Shown here one piece after another: positions 16,661-25,120 of a stretch of 64,000 bases of DNA. This DNA comes from Thalassospira australica (GTDB taxonomy: Bacteria > Pseudomonadota > Alphaproteobacteria > Rhodospirillales > Thalassospiraceae). Position numbers and translations under genes: made by a program. The stretch's first letter is position 1. Every line of letters begins with the position of its first letter. The notes below the pieces were generated by a model, which had not been told where the DNA came from, searched no databases, and saw nothing but the letters and a program-made list of their open reading frames with translations. The DNA is taken from positions 1 to 64,000 of the forward strand of contig NZ_JRJE01000003.1 in the NCBI RefSeq assembly GCF_000763295.1. Reading direction: 5' to 3'.

Positions 16661-17051
16661 CAGACTATCCTGTTATTTCATGCGTTTTGCTTCTCGCGTG
16701 TTTATGCCTGTTTGCCACATCACTGACAAGCCCCGTCCCCATGGGCACCCCTGCCACCCCGCGACATGATGAGATGTTATTGTCGGGCATCAGCGGGCTT
16801 GTATTTTTCCTCAGACAATCAAAACTAGAAATGATGCACCATGCGCAAGCGTTGCCCGGCGCATTTTCGCTGGAACTGAACTCAGAATAACGGGGAAATG
16901 CGCCGGTTTTCGGGGTCAACAGCGCCCAAATTAACCTAACCGCAACGATTTACAGGCCTATTCTTACGTAAAACTTATAAACTGCATTAAAATGTTGGAC
17001 GGTTTCAGATATTGAAACCCCAATCGGACGTCCCGGGGGATTTTGGGAACA
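16661..17051. other. Gene-free region upstream of motA
   Basis: No convincing gene in 391 bp; short frames here lack ribosome sites. The right half turns AT-rich (16931-17000), as expected for a promoter. A perfect 7-bp inverted repeat ggtttca-gatat-tgaaacc lies at 17001-17019, 33 bp before the motA start, and could be an operator or 5'-UTR hairpin. I see no clear sigma-54 or sigma-28 flagellar promoter. Confidence 0.6.
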
Positions 17052-17846
17052 ATGTCGTTTACGACGATTTTAGGCATCATGGTCGGCCTTGGCCTGTTTA
17101 TCGGATCGATCTTTATTTCAACCGATAACTATTTGGTCTTTGTCAGCCTTTCGAGCGCATTGATGGTGGTTGGCGGCACATTGGCGGCGACCTTTATTGC
17201 CTATGAAGCGCGTTATGTATTGTTGGCGCTCAAACTGATTTTCAAAATTTTTCGCGCCCCGCAGATGGGCCGTGGCCAACTGACCGGCGAAGTCGGCCGT
17301 GTAGTCAAATGGGGGTATCTTCTGCAGAAAAAGGGTGTGAATGCCCTGGAGCAGGAAGCCGAACGCGTTGGCAAGGACGAACCCTTTTTGGGTTGGGCGA
17401 TGGAAGTGGTCATTACCGGCTATGACGGCGAAGAAACCGCCGAGATGCTTCACAACGCCATTGATAACGCATTCAATCGCAATCTTGTGCCTGTCTCGAT
17501 CCTAAAAAGCATGGCGGCAGCCGCCCCGGCGTTTGGCATGATCGGGACACTGGTTGGCCTTGTGATCATGCTTGATAAAATGGCAGATGACCCCACATCC
17601 TTGGGGGCTGGTCTTGCGATCGCGTTGATCACCACACTTTACGGAATTGTCGCGGCGCGCTTCTTCTTTATGCCTGCTGCCAGCAAAATTCAGCAGCGCG
17701 AAGAAATCATGCGGTTTCGCAACTATCTGATTGCCGAAGGCCTGATCATGCTGGCCGACCGGAAGGGCCCGCGCGCCATTCAGGACAGGATGAATTCCTT
17801 CCTTGATCCGGCCATTCACTTCAACATCGACAAATCGTCGAAATAG
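17052..17846 (+). CDS. motA: Flagellar motor stator protein MotA/PomA
   Basis: 264-residue MotA/TolQ/ExbB-family membrane protein. Four membrane segments are visible: TILGIMVGLGLFIGSIFI, YLVFVSLSSALMVVGGTLAATFI, APAFGMIGTLVGLVIML and LGAGLAIALITTLYGIVAARFFF. Between the second and third is the large cytoplasmic loop that contacts FliG, with the charged segment WAMEVVITGYDGEE. With MotB it forms the ion-driven stator of the flagellar motor. Length suits PomA/MotA. Start taken as ATG 17052 rather than the TTG at 17043. The next gene motB begins 9 bp later. No other flagellar genes are in the window. Confidence 0.92.
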   Translation: MSFTTILGIMVGLGLFIGSIFISTDNYLVFVSLSSALMVVGGTLAATFIAYEARYVLLALKLIFKIFRAPQMGRGQLTGEVGRVVKWGYLLQKKGVNALEQEAERVGKDEPFLGWAMEVVITGYDGEETAEMLHNAIDNAFNRNLVPVSILKSMAAAAPAFGMIGTLVGLVIMLDKMADDPTSLGAGLAIALITTLYGIVAARFFFMPAASKIQQREEIMRFRNYLIAEGLIMLADRKGPRAIQDRMNSFLDPAIHFNIDKSSK

Positions 17847-17855
17847 AGGATAACC

Positions 17856-18548
17856 ATGGCACGCGGAAAAAAAGGCATGCAACCGGTCAAGGAAGAGGAA
17901 GTCAACGAAGATTGGCTTGCCACCTATGCCGATGCCATCACCCTGTTGATGGCCTTCTTTGTCATGCTTGTCAGCTTCTCCAAGGTTGAAATCCCGATTT
18001 TTGAAAAGGTACAAGCCGGGATCGCAGAAGAAATCGGCAAACGCGAAGTCGTCCGTCCAACGCAGGTTCTTGAAACCGATCTGCGCGATGTTGTCTTCAA
18101 CATGGCAATGGACAGTGCCGTAGATGTTTCGACCGATGATGAAGGCATCCTGATGGAAATGGGCAGTGGCTCCTTCTTCAAGCCGGGGTCCGCCAATTTG
18201 ACCAATGATGCCGTGCTGTTCCTGAAAGATGTCGCTGATCTGCTTAAGGAACCCCGCTATCTGGGCTTTCAGGTTGAGGTCACCGGCCATACCGATGACA
18301 GCCCGATCAGCTCCCCGCGTTTTCCATCAAACTGGGAATTGGCCGCAGGACGATCTATTGCCGTGGTGCGCTTCTTCAGCGCACTGGGTGTTGACCCGGA
18401 TCAGAAACGCATGCGGGCCATTTCCTATGGCGATACAAAACCGAAATTGCCCAACCGTGATGATTTCGGCGAACCGATCCCGGAAAACCGCAAGGCCAAC
18501 CGCCGGATCGAAATCAGGATATTCCCGAAATACTCCCGTGTCTTCTAG
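17856..18548 (+). CDS. motB: Flagellar motor stator protein MotB/PomB
   Basis: 230 residues: short cytoplasmic N-terminus, one membrane helix beginning WLATYADAITLLMAFFVML with the ion-binding Asp26, then a periplasmic OmpA-like peptidoglycan-binding domain (VEVTGHTDDSPIS..., NWELAAGRSIAVVRFF, ENRKANRRIEIRI). It anchors the stator to the cell wall and couples ion flow to torque. The WLATYAD motif alone does not settle whether H+ or Na+ is used. Start ATG 17856 follows the aaatagagga ribosome site overlapping the motA stop. Transcription ends at the shared terminator at 18601. Confidence 0.92.
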   Translation: MARGKKGMQPVKEEEVNEDWLATYADAITLLMAFFVMLVSFSKVEIPIFEKVQAGIAEEIGKREVVRPTQVLETDLRDVVFNMAMDSAVDVSTDDEGILMEMGSGSFFKPGSANLTNDAVLFLKDVADLLKEPRYLGFQVEVTGHTDDSPISSPRFPSNWELAAGRSIAVVRFFSALGVDPDQKRMRAISYGDTKPKLPNRDDFGEPIPENRKANRRIEIRIFPKYSRVF

Positions 18549-18600
18549 GGCGTTTTCTGCCTGAGAACCGGCCAAACTGTGTACCGGCGCTGAAATGGAA

Positions 18601-18623
18601 AAAAGGGCCGTTTGAGCCCTTTT
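18601..18623. terminator. Bidirectional terminator between motB and the MBL hydrolase
   Basis: Stem aaaagggc / gccctttt with a 7-nt loop, A-run on the left and T-run on the right, placed 52 bp after the motB stop and 23 bp after the convergent MBL gene's stop. It can serve both strands. Confidence 0.85.
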
Positions 18624-18645
18624 GCGACAACAGATCACAGCCGCC

Positions 18646-19470
18646 TCATTCGATATGCAAGACCATTTCATCGCGCGCGGCAAATGCGCCTGACCATGTG
18701 GCACGTGCCTTTTGTTCGATAACGGTCATTGCCGCGTCATCATGGTCCGGATCATGATGGAAAAGTGCCAGTCGCTTGGCATTGGCCGCCCGGCACAGCC
18801 GAATGCCTTCCTGCCAGGTTGAATGGCCCCATCCGACTTTTTGCGGGAATTCTTCGTCGGTGTAGGTGCTGTCATAAATCACCAGATCGGCATCGGCGAT
18901 AAAATCAATAATGATCTCGTCGGGCTTTTCCGGATCATGTTCGGTATCGGTCACATAGCAAACCGAATTATCCTCATGCTCAACGCGAAAAGCCGTCGCC
19001 CCATTGGGATGGCGCAATGGGGCTGTCTTGATCTCGATGCCACCATCCAGATGAAGTTCTTCGCCAACATTGAAGTCTTCAAATGTCAGCCTGGATTGCA
19101 TCGCAGATAACGGCACAGGAAACGTCGGGTCTGCCATCTGCGCGGAAAACACCCGCTCGACACCCCCTTGATTGGTCAGATGCCCCGCCATCACGCGAAA
19201 GGCTGCATTCGGGTTATAGGCGGGCACGAAGAACGGGAATCCATTGATGTGATCCCAATGTGTATGGGTCAGAAAAATGTTGGCGTGGGTCACCTTGCGC
19301 CGGATCAAATCCTTGCCAAGGTTACGAATACCGGTACCCGCATCAAAAATCAGAACTTCATCGCCAATGCGCATTTCAAGGCAACTGGTATTGCCGCCAT
19401 ACACCACATGATCCGGTGATGGACATGCAATACTGCCCCGTACGCCCCAAAATTTGACCTCAATCGCCAT
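18646..19470 (-). CDS. MBL-fold metallohydrolase
   Basis: 274-residue metallo-beta-lactamase-fold protein of the subgroup that begins with a FWGVRGSIACPSP motif. Metal ligands sit in THTHWDHINGFPFF, PLRHPNG, VTDTEHD and LFHHDPDHDD. The subgroup includes phosphodiesterase-like and cyclic-nucleotide-hydrolase-like enzymes, but the reaction of this protein is unknown. No signal peptide, so cytoplasmic. Convergent with motAB and separated from it by a bidirectional terminator. Its own promoter region is the 78 bp before the SAM-hydrolase stop. Confidence 0.85.
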   Translation of the reverse strand: MAIEVKFWGVRGSIACPSPDHVVYGGNTSCLEMRIGDEVLIFDAGTGIRNLGKDLIRRKVTHANIFLTHTHWDHINGFPFFVPAYNPNAAFRVMAGHLTNQGGVERVFSAQMADPTFPVPLSAMQSRLTFEDFNVGEELHLDGGIEIKTAPLRHPNGATAFRVEHEDNSVCYVTDTEHDPEKPDEIIIDFIADADLVIYDSTYTDEEFPQKVGWGHSTWQEGIRLCRAANAKRLALFHHDPDHDDAAMTVIEQKARATWSGAFAARDEMVLHIE

Positions 19471-19548
19471 TCACGTAATCCCGCTAATGGATTGCTTCTG
19501 CATCACCGACCGATAACATCACATCAATCAAGGATTGTGCAATTATAT

Positions 19549-20274
19549 TCAACCTGCACAGACCCTTGTACCAATCCCGGCGGCAAACACCTGATCGGCC
19601 CGCCCGCAATTAACCGCGATTTCACATAACCCGATCGAATTGGCATAGTGAAAACCATCCCCGGGATGCACATCAGAAAATGTCCGCGCACCGCCAAGAA
19701 CATGGTTATTGATGACAAGCTTTTCATCCTGCCCGCGTGCGGAAATTCCGGTCATCAGATTGCCGTATGTATCAACATAAATGACCTCGTCCAATTCATC
19801 GGGCCACTCTTGTGCCGCGACACATCGATCGGCCAGTTGCATCGGACTTGCGCGAAAGGCCTGATTGGTCGCAACCCATGCTGCAACCGGGGCGAAAATA
19901 TCGCGCCCATGGAAACTGGCAGATGCTGCCTCGGGGCGCCAGTCGATTGATTTGATTGTAACCTTGCTTGCACGACGGATGATCAATTCAAACAAACCGT
20001 TGTCCGGCCCGATATAAGAAACCCCATCAGCCTCAACCACAATCCCCTTGCGCACACTTCCGACCCCGGGGTCAACCACAGCCAATACAACGTCGCCTGC
20101 CCTGAATTCGCGGGACAGAGCAGCAAGAAGATAACTTGCAGCCTTGGGATTACGGTCCGGCGCATCACACATCAAATCACACACGGGAACGTCACCGGCC
20201 CCGCGCATCACCATGGACCGCATCGTCCCGCTATAGGGGCCATTCACACCAAAATCGCTAAAGATAAAGATCAT
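19549..20274 (-). CDS. SAM hydroxide adenosyltransferase / SAM hydrolase (DUF62)
   Basis: 241 residues. The N-terminus MIFIFSDFGVNGPYSGTM and the VDPGVGSVRKGIVVEADG block are signatures of the DUF62 family, related to fluorinase/chlorinase but using water to split S-adenosylmethionine to adenosine and methionine. The IYVDTYGNLMTG segment belongs to the C-terminal beta-barrel. Start taken at ATG 20274 because the DUF62 fold begins there; upstream codons are not family-like. A strong terminator for the SPOR gene lies just upstream (20310-20351), so this gene must have its own promoter in a very short gap, or rely on read-through. Confidence 0.88.
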   Translation of the reverse strand: MIFIFSDFGVNGPYSGTMRSMVMRGAGDVPVCDLMCDAPDRNPKAASYLLAALSREFRAGDVVLAVVDPGVGSVRKGIVVEADGVSYIGPDNGLFELIIRRASKVTIKSIDWRPEAASASFHGRDIFAPVAAWVATNQAFRASPMQLADRCVAAQEWPDELDEVIYVDTYGNLMTGISARGQDEKLVINNHVLGGARTFSDVHPGDGFHYANSIGLCEIAVNCGRADQVFAAGIGTRVCAG

Positions 20275-20309
20275 GCTGCCAAGGTATCCGCTTTGATCCA
20301 TGCCTTGAA

Positions 20310-20351
20310 ACAACAACGCCGGTGGCAACCTTTGTCCCCACCGGCGTTGTT
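20310..20351 (-). terminator. Terminator of the SPOR lipoprotein gene
   Basis: 14-bp perfect stem aacaacgccggtgg / ccaccggcgttgtt with a 14-nt loop, 31 bp after the SPOR gene's stop. The minus-strand tail is TTCAAGG, so the U-tract is poor, but the stem is very stable. Confidence 0.75.
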
Positions 20352-20382
20352 CATTCCGTTACACGGCATCTGCAGCGAAGTG

Positions 20383-21786
20383 TTACTTCACTTCGCAGAA
20401 CTGCCCACGCCGTTTTAAATCCGCGCAAAGCGCGCTTGCTGCACTGTTGCTAAGCCCGGTCGCCATCAGGCGATAATAGGTCCCCTTGCCGGGAATACTT
20501 GCACGGGTCACCCCATGCTGCAGGGAGGCAAGCTGCCCATAGCGCCCACGCAGGATTTGCCAACCGCGTTCAGCTTGGGCTTCGTTACGATAGGACGCCA
20601 GATGAACGGATTTGGAACCGCTGGAAACCGGCATGGCATCAGCACCTGATGCTTCCTCAGCAGCCTGCACCGGGCGGCTTTCACCGGTTGCGACACGACG
20701 CACTGGTTCACCAGAATTCAGCGTCACGGCCGTACCTTGTGCGGGTTCGACAATGGCGGCTTCGATGGCATCACGCTCGCGCTTGAATTCATCAGGCGTT
20801 ACCAGCTTCATCTGTTGCAGATCTTCGATCCGGGCAATCTGACGAGCCGCATCCATCAACCCTTGCGGGGCTGGCGGCGGGGTTGCGCGTTGACGCGGTT
20901 GAGCTGGTAACAATGCATCCAGAATGGCTGTGCGTTCGGCAACATGTTCCTGCACCGTAATCGCACCAATCTGAAGCGCACGGTTCAACTGATTAAGGCG
21001 TTGCTTGACCTGCGTGCCTTCTGGCGGCGGATTGTTCAGAAACGCCGATGGGGCGGGCTGGCTCATGGGCAGCAACGCACCAAGGTTGGCAGATCGCCGG
21101 GCAGAATATTCTTCGGGGGTTACAAGGCCGGTCGCCTGAAGATTGCGCAAAATGGAGAACCGTTTCGCAATGGCCTCATCCCCGACCGAAAGTGCAGCAC
21201 CAGCAGGGATATCCATCGCCTTAACCGGTCCGCTTGCCATCATCGCATTTGGACTTTCCACCACGGGGGATCTGCCACTTGCAACAGCCGCGGCACCATT
21301 GCCCAGTCCCGATGGGCCACTGACGATCTGATCATTGATGCTAAGCGATCCGGGCAACCCGCGTTTGAGGCGTGACAGGTTAAACTCTGCGGCATCACGT
21401 AACGGGCGCGGTTGCGTTCCTGCGGCGGTTGACATCAGAACAGTACCGGGCGGGTTCATGGCAATCAGGGTATCGTACCCATCAAGTGCGCGATCCGGAC
21501 GGTTGGTGTTTTGATACAGCACCGAGCGCCACAACATCGCATGACCATCTTGCGGATTTTTGCGCAGCGCCTCGTCAAACAACTTCTCAGCCGATGCATA
21601 ATCGCCGGTGGCAAGCTGCTGCAGGCCAAGTGCCGTGTAATTATCATCAGCAAAAGACGTCGCTTCGTCCCAAAAATCCTGATCCAGCAGCGGCGCACAG
21701 GCCGACACCCATGAAACCATACCGATCACAGCAATCCCCTTGCTGATCTTCAGCCAGTTTCCGGTCCGCTTTGCGGATACCTGCAT
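20383..21786 (-). CDS. TPR / SHOCT-like / SPOR-domain lipoprotein
   Basis: 467 residues. Signal peptide with lipobox VSAC (Cys30). A TPR-like helical pair follows (residues 45-115: DNYTALGLQQLATGDYASAEKLF...). Then come three SHOCT-like helical repeats of the form L..L...G.it..E....R..il (about 205-240, 262-294 and 312-345), separated by Pro/Gln-rich linkers. The C-terminal SPOR domain is at about 391-467 (KSVHLASYRNEAQAERGWQIL...). SPOR domains bind glycan strands lacking stem peptides at the division site, so an envelope or septal role is likely. The architecture is unusual. It is divergent from the EAL-like gene and closed by a strong stem-loop. Confidence 0.82.
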   Translation of the reverse strand: MQVSAKRTGNWLKISKGIAVIGMVSWVSACAPLLDQDFWDEATSFADDNYTALGLQQLATGDYASAEKLFDEALRKNPQDGHAMLWRSVLYQNTNRPDRALDGYDTLIAMNPPGTVLMSTAAGTQPRPLRDAAEFNLSRLKRGLPGSLSINDQIVSGPSGLGNGAAAVASGRSPVVESPNAMMASGPVKAMDIPAGAALSVGDEAIAKRFSILRNLQATGLVTPEEYSARRSANLGALLPMSQPAPSAFLNNPPPEGTQVKQRLNQLNRALQIGAITVQEHVAERTAILDALLPAQPRQRATPPPAPQGLMDAARQIARIEDLQQMKLVTPDEFKRERDAIEAAIVEPAQGTAVTLNSGEPVRRVATGESRPVQAAEEASGADAMPVSSGSKSVHLASYRNEAQAERGWQILRGRYGQLASLQHGVTRASIPGKGTYYRLMATGLSNSAASALCADLKRRGQFCEVK

Positions 21787-22101
21787 GGCGCCAATCCCCT
21801 ATTCCTTAAAACCTGTCCCGGAAAGCCCTGCGCGGTTATTCCAGCATATGCTGGCAAATCCGGTGCGAACTTTCTTATACCGCATTGATTTTGCACTCTG
21901 CTTGCCAACAATTCGTTAAAGCGCATCCACAAGTCGATTTAACGCAACACTTGTCCTGCCATATGTATAGTTCATATAAGTAAAACAGGACGTACGGCAT
22001 TAACCTGCCCTTCAGAACATTATGATTTGATCAACCTTGCGTCTTCAGTGTATGCAACGGGCCTATAACGATCAAAAAACGTTTTCTCTTAGGGGTTTCG
22101 C
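21787..22101. other. Divergent regulatory region between the SPOR and EAL-like genes
   Basis: 315 bp without a supportable gene. It holds a perfect 14-bp palindrome ccagcatatgctgg (21841-21854), 55 bp upstream of the SPOR start, and an AT-rich stretch at 21953-21991 bounded by gtcctg and caggac. Both are possible regulator sites. No riboswitch seen. Confidence 0.55.
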
Positions 22102-23364
22102 GTGATTGAACCGCAGCAATTTGGCCAACAGGCCCTTCAGGAATACCTGTTGCTGGACTATGTACAGCGGCTTGAAACCCGCAAGTACGGGCACCGTGCT
22201 GTGCATATTCACCTGTCGCGCATGAAGCCGTTCCATCGCCGCGACTATCACATCCGCGTTGCGACAAATACCTTTGAAAGTTACGTAAAGCTCTATGTCG
22301 GGCGTATCTTTGTTCTGACCAACAATGATCTGATCTTTGTCTGGAAAGACAAATCGATCGCCGATGTTGAACCGGCTGTTGATACCCTGCGCTATCTGTT
22401 TCGCGACGATCCGCTGTCACAGGACGAAAGCGAAGAAACCGGCTTTTGCACCTGGTACAACCTTAATACCGAGTTTCAGGAATTCCTGCTGCTGTGCCAG
22501 CATCTTGATGAGCGCGCCAAGAAACTGCAGAAAAGCAGCAATATGCGCACGGCCATCCAGCGCGAAAAAGACACCAGCCTTGCACCGATCACAGCCGAGA
22601 ACCTCGCACAGCTTGAAGAAACCATCCACACCGCCGATCTGTCCGAACACATTCGTCAGCAACCGGTTTGCGTGTTTGCGCATGGCGGATCCAAGGAACT
22701 GCACCCGGTCTTTGACGAGTTCTTTGTCTCTATTGCGGATTTGCGCAATGCGTTGATGCCGACCATTGATCTGGCATCAAACCGCTGGCTGTTCCAGCAC
22801 ATGACTGAAGTCCTTGATAAACGCATGCTGAACTATCTGTGCAAACGGACGTTCAAAACCCATGCGAGTTCATTTTCGATCAACCTCAATCTGGGAACCC
22901 TGACGTCAAAGGATTTTGACAAGTTTGATGAAACCGTGCGCCGGAAATGGCCCGGCAATGTCATCATTGAACTCAATCAGGTTGATCTGTTTTCCAATCT
23001 GGAAACATATCTGAGTGTTCGCGATGATTTCCACGAACGCGGGTATCGCATTCTGATTGATAACCTGACGGTGGAATCACTGTCATTTGTTGATCGCAAA
23101 AGCCTGAAGGCTGATTTTATCAAGGTCGCCTGGCGCGACGAGATGACCGATAATGTCATCCGCAAGAAATACTCCGAAATGGACAATCTTGTGAAAAATT
23201 CGGGCCGCGAACGCGTGATCCTGTGTCGCTGCGACTCACCAACCGCGATTAAATTTGGCCAGTCACTTGGCATTACCCTGTTCCAAGGGCGCTATATCGA
23301 CAATATGATCGCCCGTCAGCGCCGGGCGAAAAAGGCTAAAAAAGCAGCCCAGCAGCAAAAATAA
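22102..23364 (+). CDS. Degenerate EAL-like protein
   Basis: 420 residues, GTG start at 22102 with ribosome site aggggtt. The last ~170 residues look like an EAL (cyclic-di-GMP phosphodiesterase) barrel: VIIELNQVDLFSNLETYL where EAL proteins have the E-x-L strand, then RGYRILIDNLTVESLSFVDRK in place of the catalytic DDFGTGYSSL, and KADFIKV for D.IKID. The acidic metal ligands are replaced (DD to DN), so hydrolysis is unlikely. The N-terminal 200 residues are unfamiliar and have no membrane segment. It may bind c-di-GMP, a protein partner, or nothing. Divergent from the SPOR lipoprotein. Confidence 0.65.
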   Translation: MIEPQQFGQQALQEYLLLDYVQRLETRKYGHRAVHIHLSRMKPFHRRDYHIRVATNTFESYVKLYVGRIFVLTNNDLIFVWKDKSIADVEPAVDTLRYLFRDDPLSQDESEETGFCTWYNLNTEFQEFLLLCQHLDERAKKLQKSSNMRTAIQREKDTSLAPITAENLAQLEETIHTADLSEHIRQQPVCVFAHGGSKELHPVFDEFFVSIADLRNALMPTIDLASNRWLFQHMTEVLDKRMLNYLCKRTFKTHASSFSINLNLGTLTSKDFDKFDETVRRKWPGNVIIELNQVDLFSNLETYLSVRDDFHERGYRILIDNLTVESLSFVDRKSLKADFIKVAWRDEMTDNVIRKKYSEMDNLVKNSGRERVILCRCDSPTAIKFGQSLGITLFQGRYIDNMIARQRRAKKAKKAAQQQK

Positions 23365-23518
23365 CGCCGCCACCCCAAGACACTGTCGGGCGCTTGAACC
23401 GGTGGCTTTGTCGCGATGATGTCCACGCGTCAAATATATTGATCCCACCTGACAAAACCTGACAGGAAGCAGCATTACGGCCCTTGGCAAACCCGGAACA
23501 AAAGAAGTACAAATAAGC

Positions 23519-24892
23519 ATGTTGTACGCACTGTGCCCGGACTGCCATCACAAATGGCGACTGAACCTTGACCAACCGCTTTCCAAAAGCGGTGCCGGGT
23601 CCTATGTGGCCTGTCCGGTCTGTCGCGGCAATCGCGCCCTCGCCCACGCAGAGCTTCCTGACCTTGCCATCGGGCATCTTGATTGTGATGCATTTTATGC
23701 CTCGATTGAAAAACGCGACCGGCCGGAACTAATTGATCAGCCTGTTATCATTGGTGGTGGTCACCGCGGCGTTGTCGCGACCTGCTGCTACGTCGCACGC
23801 AAATATGGTGTGCGTTCCGCCATGCCTGCCTTCAAGGCCCGCGAGCTATGCCCCGACGCCGTGTTTCTGAAATCGGATATGAAGAAATACCAGCGCGAAG
23901 GTTATCGCATTCGCGACATGATGCGTGCCCTGACACCCGACATCGAACCGCTGTCGATTGACGAAGCCTTCATGGATTTGTCAAACGCGCTTGAAACCCA
24001 TGGCAAATCGCCCGCTGAATGTCTTGTGGGTTTACAGACCACCATCAAGCGTGACGTCGGCATTACCGTTTCCATTGGGTTGTCCTATAATAAGTTCCTC
24101 GCCAAAATTGCATCTGACCTGAACAAACCGTTCGGCTTTTCCATGATTGGCCGTGCAGAGGCGGTCGAATTTCTTGCTGACAAGCCGGTGCGCATGATGT
24201 GGGGGGTCGGGCCTGCAATGGAACGCAAACTCCACGCAGACGCCATCACAACCATCGGACAGCTTCAGGAATTCGATATACATGCCCTGCAGGGACGTTA
24301 TGGCAGTATCGGCAAACGGTTTTATTTCTTCTCACGCGGGGAAGATAACCGGCGCGTTGAACAAAGCACGGAACGCAAAAGCCTGTCTTCGGAAACCACC
24401 TTTAACGAAGACGTCGGAACGCTCGAAGAACTCACAGAAATCGCCACCCGATTGACCGCACGCGTTGCCAGCGATCTGACGCGCAAGGAAATTGCCGGGC
24501 ATACCGTCGTGCTCAAACTGAAATCATCAGATTTCAAAATCCGCACCCGCAACATGCGCCTGACCTATCCGACGCTACGCGAAGACGTCATTCTTGATGC
24601 TGCCCTGACCCTGCTGAAAAAGGAAGTCGATGGGACGAAATACCGTTTGTTAGGCGTTGGCGTTGCGGATCTATATGACGCGGATCAGGCTGACCCGGTC
24701 GATCTGTTTGCAGATGGAAGTGCAAACCTTTCCCCACCGCCAACAGAGACCGCCATACTCGAAAACACCCCACGCTCCGAACGCACAACCATCGATCTTC
24801 CCCGCCCCACTGCAGAACAACTGCGCGAAAGCCTGACACGGCGCTATCGCCTGCATAGACCCAAAAGCAAACAGAAACGGTTCCCGTTCTAA
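23519..24892 (+). CDS. dinB: DNA polymerase IV (Y family) with N-terminal zinc-finger-like extension
   Basis: 457-residue translesion polymerase. The catalytic palm shows GHLDCDAFYASIEKRD (Asp55, steric-gate Phe59/Tyr60), CCYVARKYGVRSAMP and LSIDEAFMD (Asp148, Glu149). The thumb helix-hairpin-helix is MMWGVGPAMERKL, and the little-finger domain ends about residue 385. A C-terminal basic tail (KSKQKRFPF) may contain a sliding-clamp contact. The first 40 residues hold C-x2-C (Cys6, Cys9) and C-x2-C (Cys32, Cys35), a probable zinc ribbon found in alphaproteobacterial DinB. Error-prone bypass polymerase, often SOS-controlled; I find no clear LexA box (GTTC-n7-GTTC) upstream. Confidence 0.93.
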   Translation: MLYALCPDCHHKWRLNLDQPLSKSGAGSYVACPVCRGNRALAHAELPDLAIGHLDCDAFYASIEKRDRPELIDQPVIIGGGHRGVVATCCYVARKYGVRSAMPAFKARELCPDAVFLKSDMKKYQREGYRIRDMMRALTPDIEPLSIDEAFMDLSNALETHGKSPAECLVGLQTTIKRDVGITVSIGLSYNKFLAKIASDLNKPFGFSMIGRAEAVEFLADKPVRMMWGVGPAMERKLHADAITTIGQLQEFDIHALQGRYGSIGKRFYFFSRGEDNRRVEQSTERKSLSSETTFNEDVGTLEELTEIATRLTARVASDLTRKEIAGHTVVLKLKSSDFKIRTRNMRLTYPTLREDVILDAALTLLKKEVDGTKYRLLGVGVADLYDADQADPVDLFADGSANLSPPPTETAILENTPRSERTTIDLPRPTAEQLRESLTRRYRLHRPKSKQKRFPF

Positions 24893-25120
24893 AACCGGCT
24901 CCGTTTCGCTTGCATTGCTATTTGTCCCCGCTTGTTTGGCGCGGCACAACACCAAACATCGCCAAACAGCGCGCATTCGACCAAGCCATTCACAGATAAT
25001 TCAACACCCGCATTATTGTAATGCGCAACACCCCACCCAAGATGCAATACAGCATTAGGAAACTGGCAATTTATGTAATGATCGCGCACAGTTAAGCTCG
25101 ACACGCACATCAGGCCAAAA

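Noticed and set aside
17502-18290. 262-codon antisense frame across motA/motB
   Set aside because: It crosses two well-supported genes.
23365-23518. LexA (SOS) box upstream of dinB
   Set aside because: No GTTC-n7-GTTC pattern was found in the 154-bp gap.
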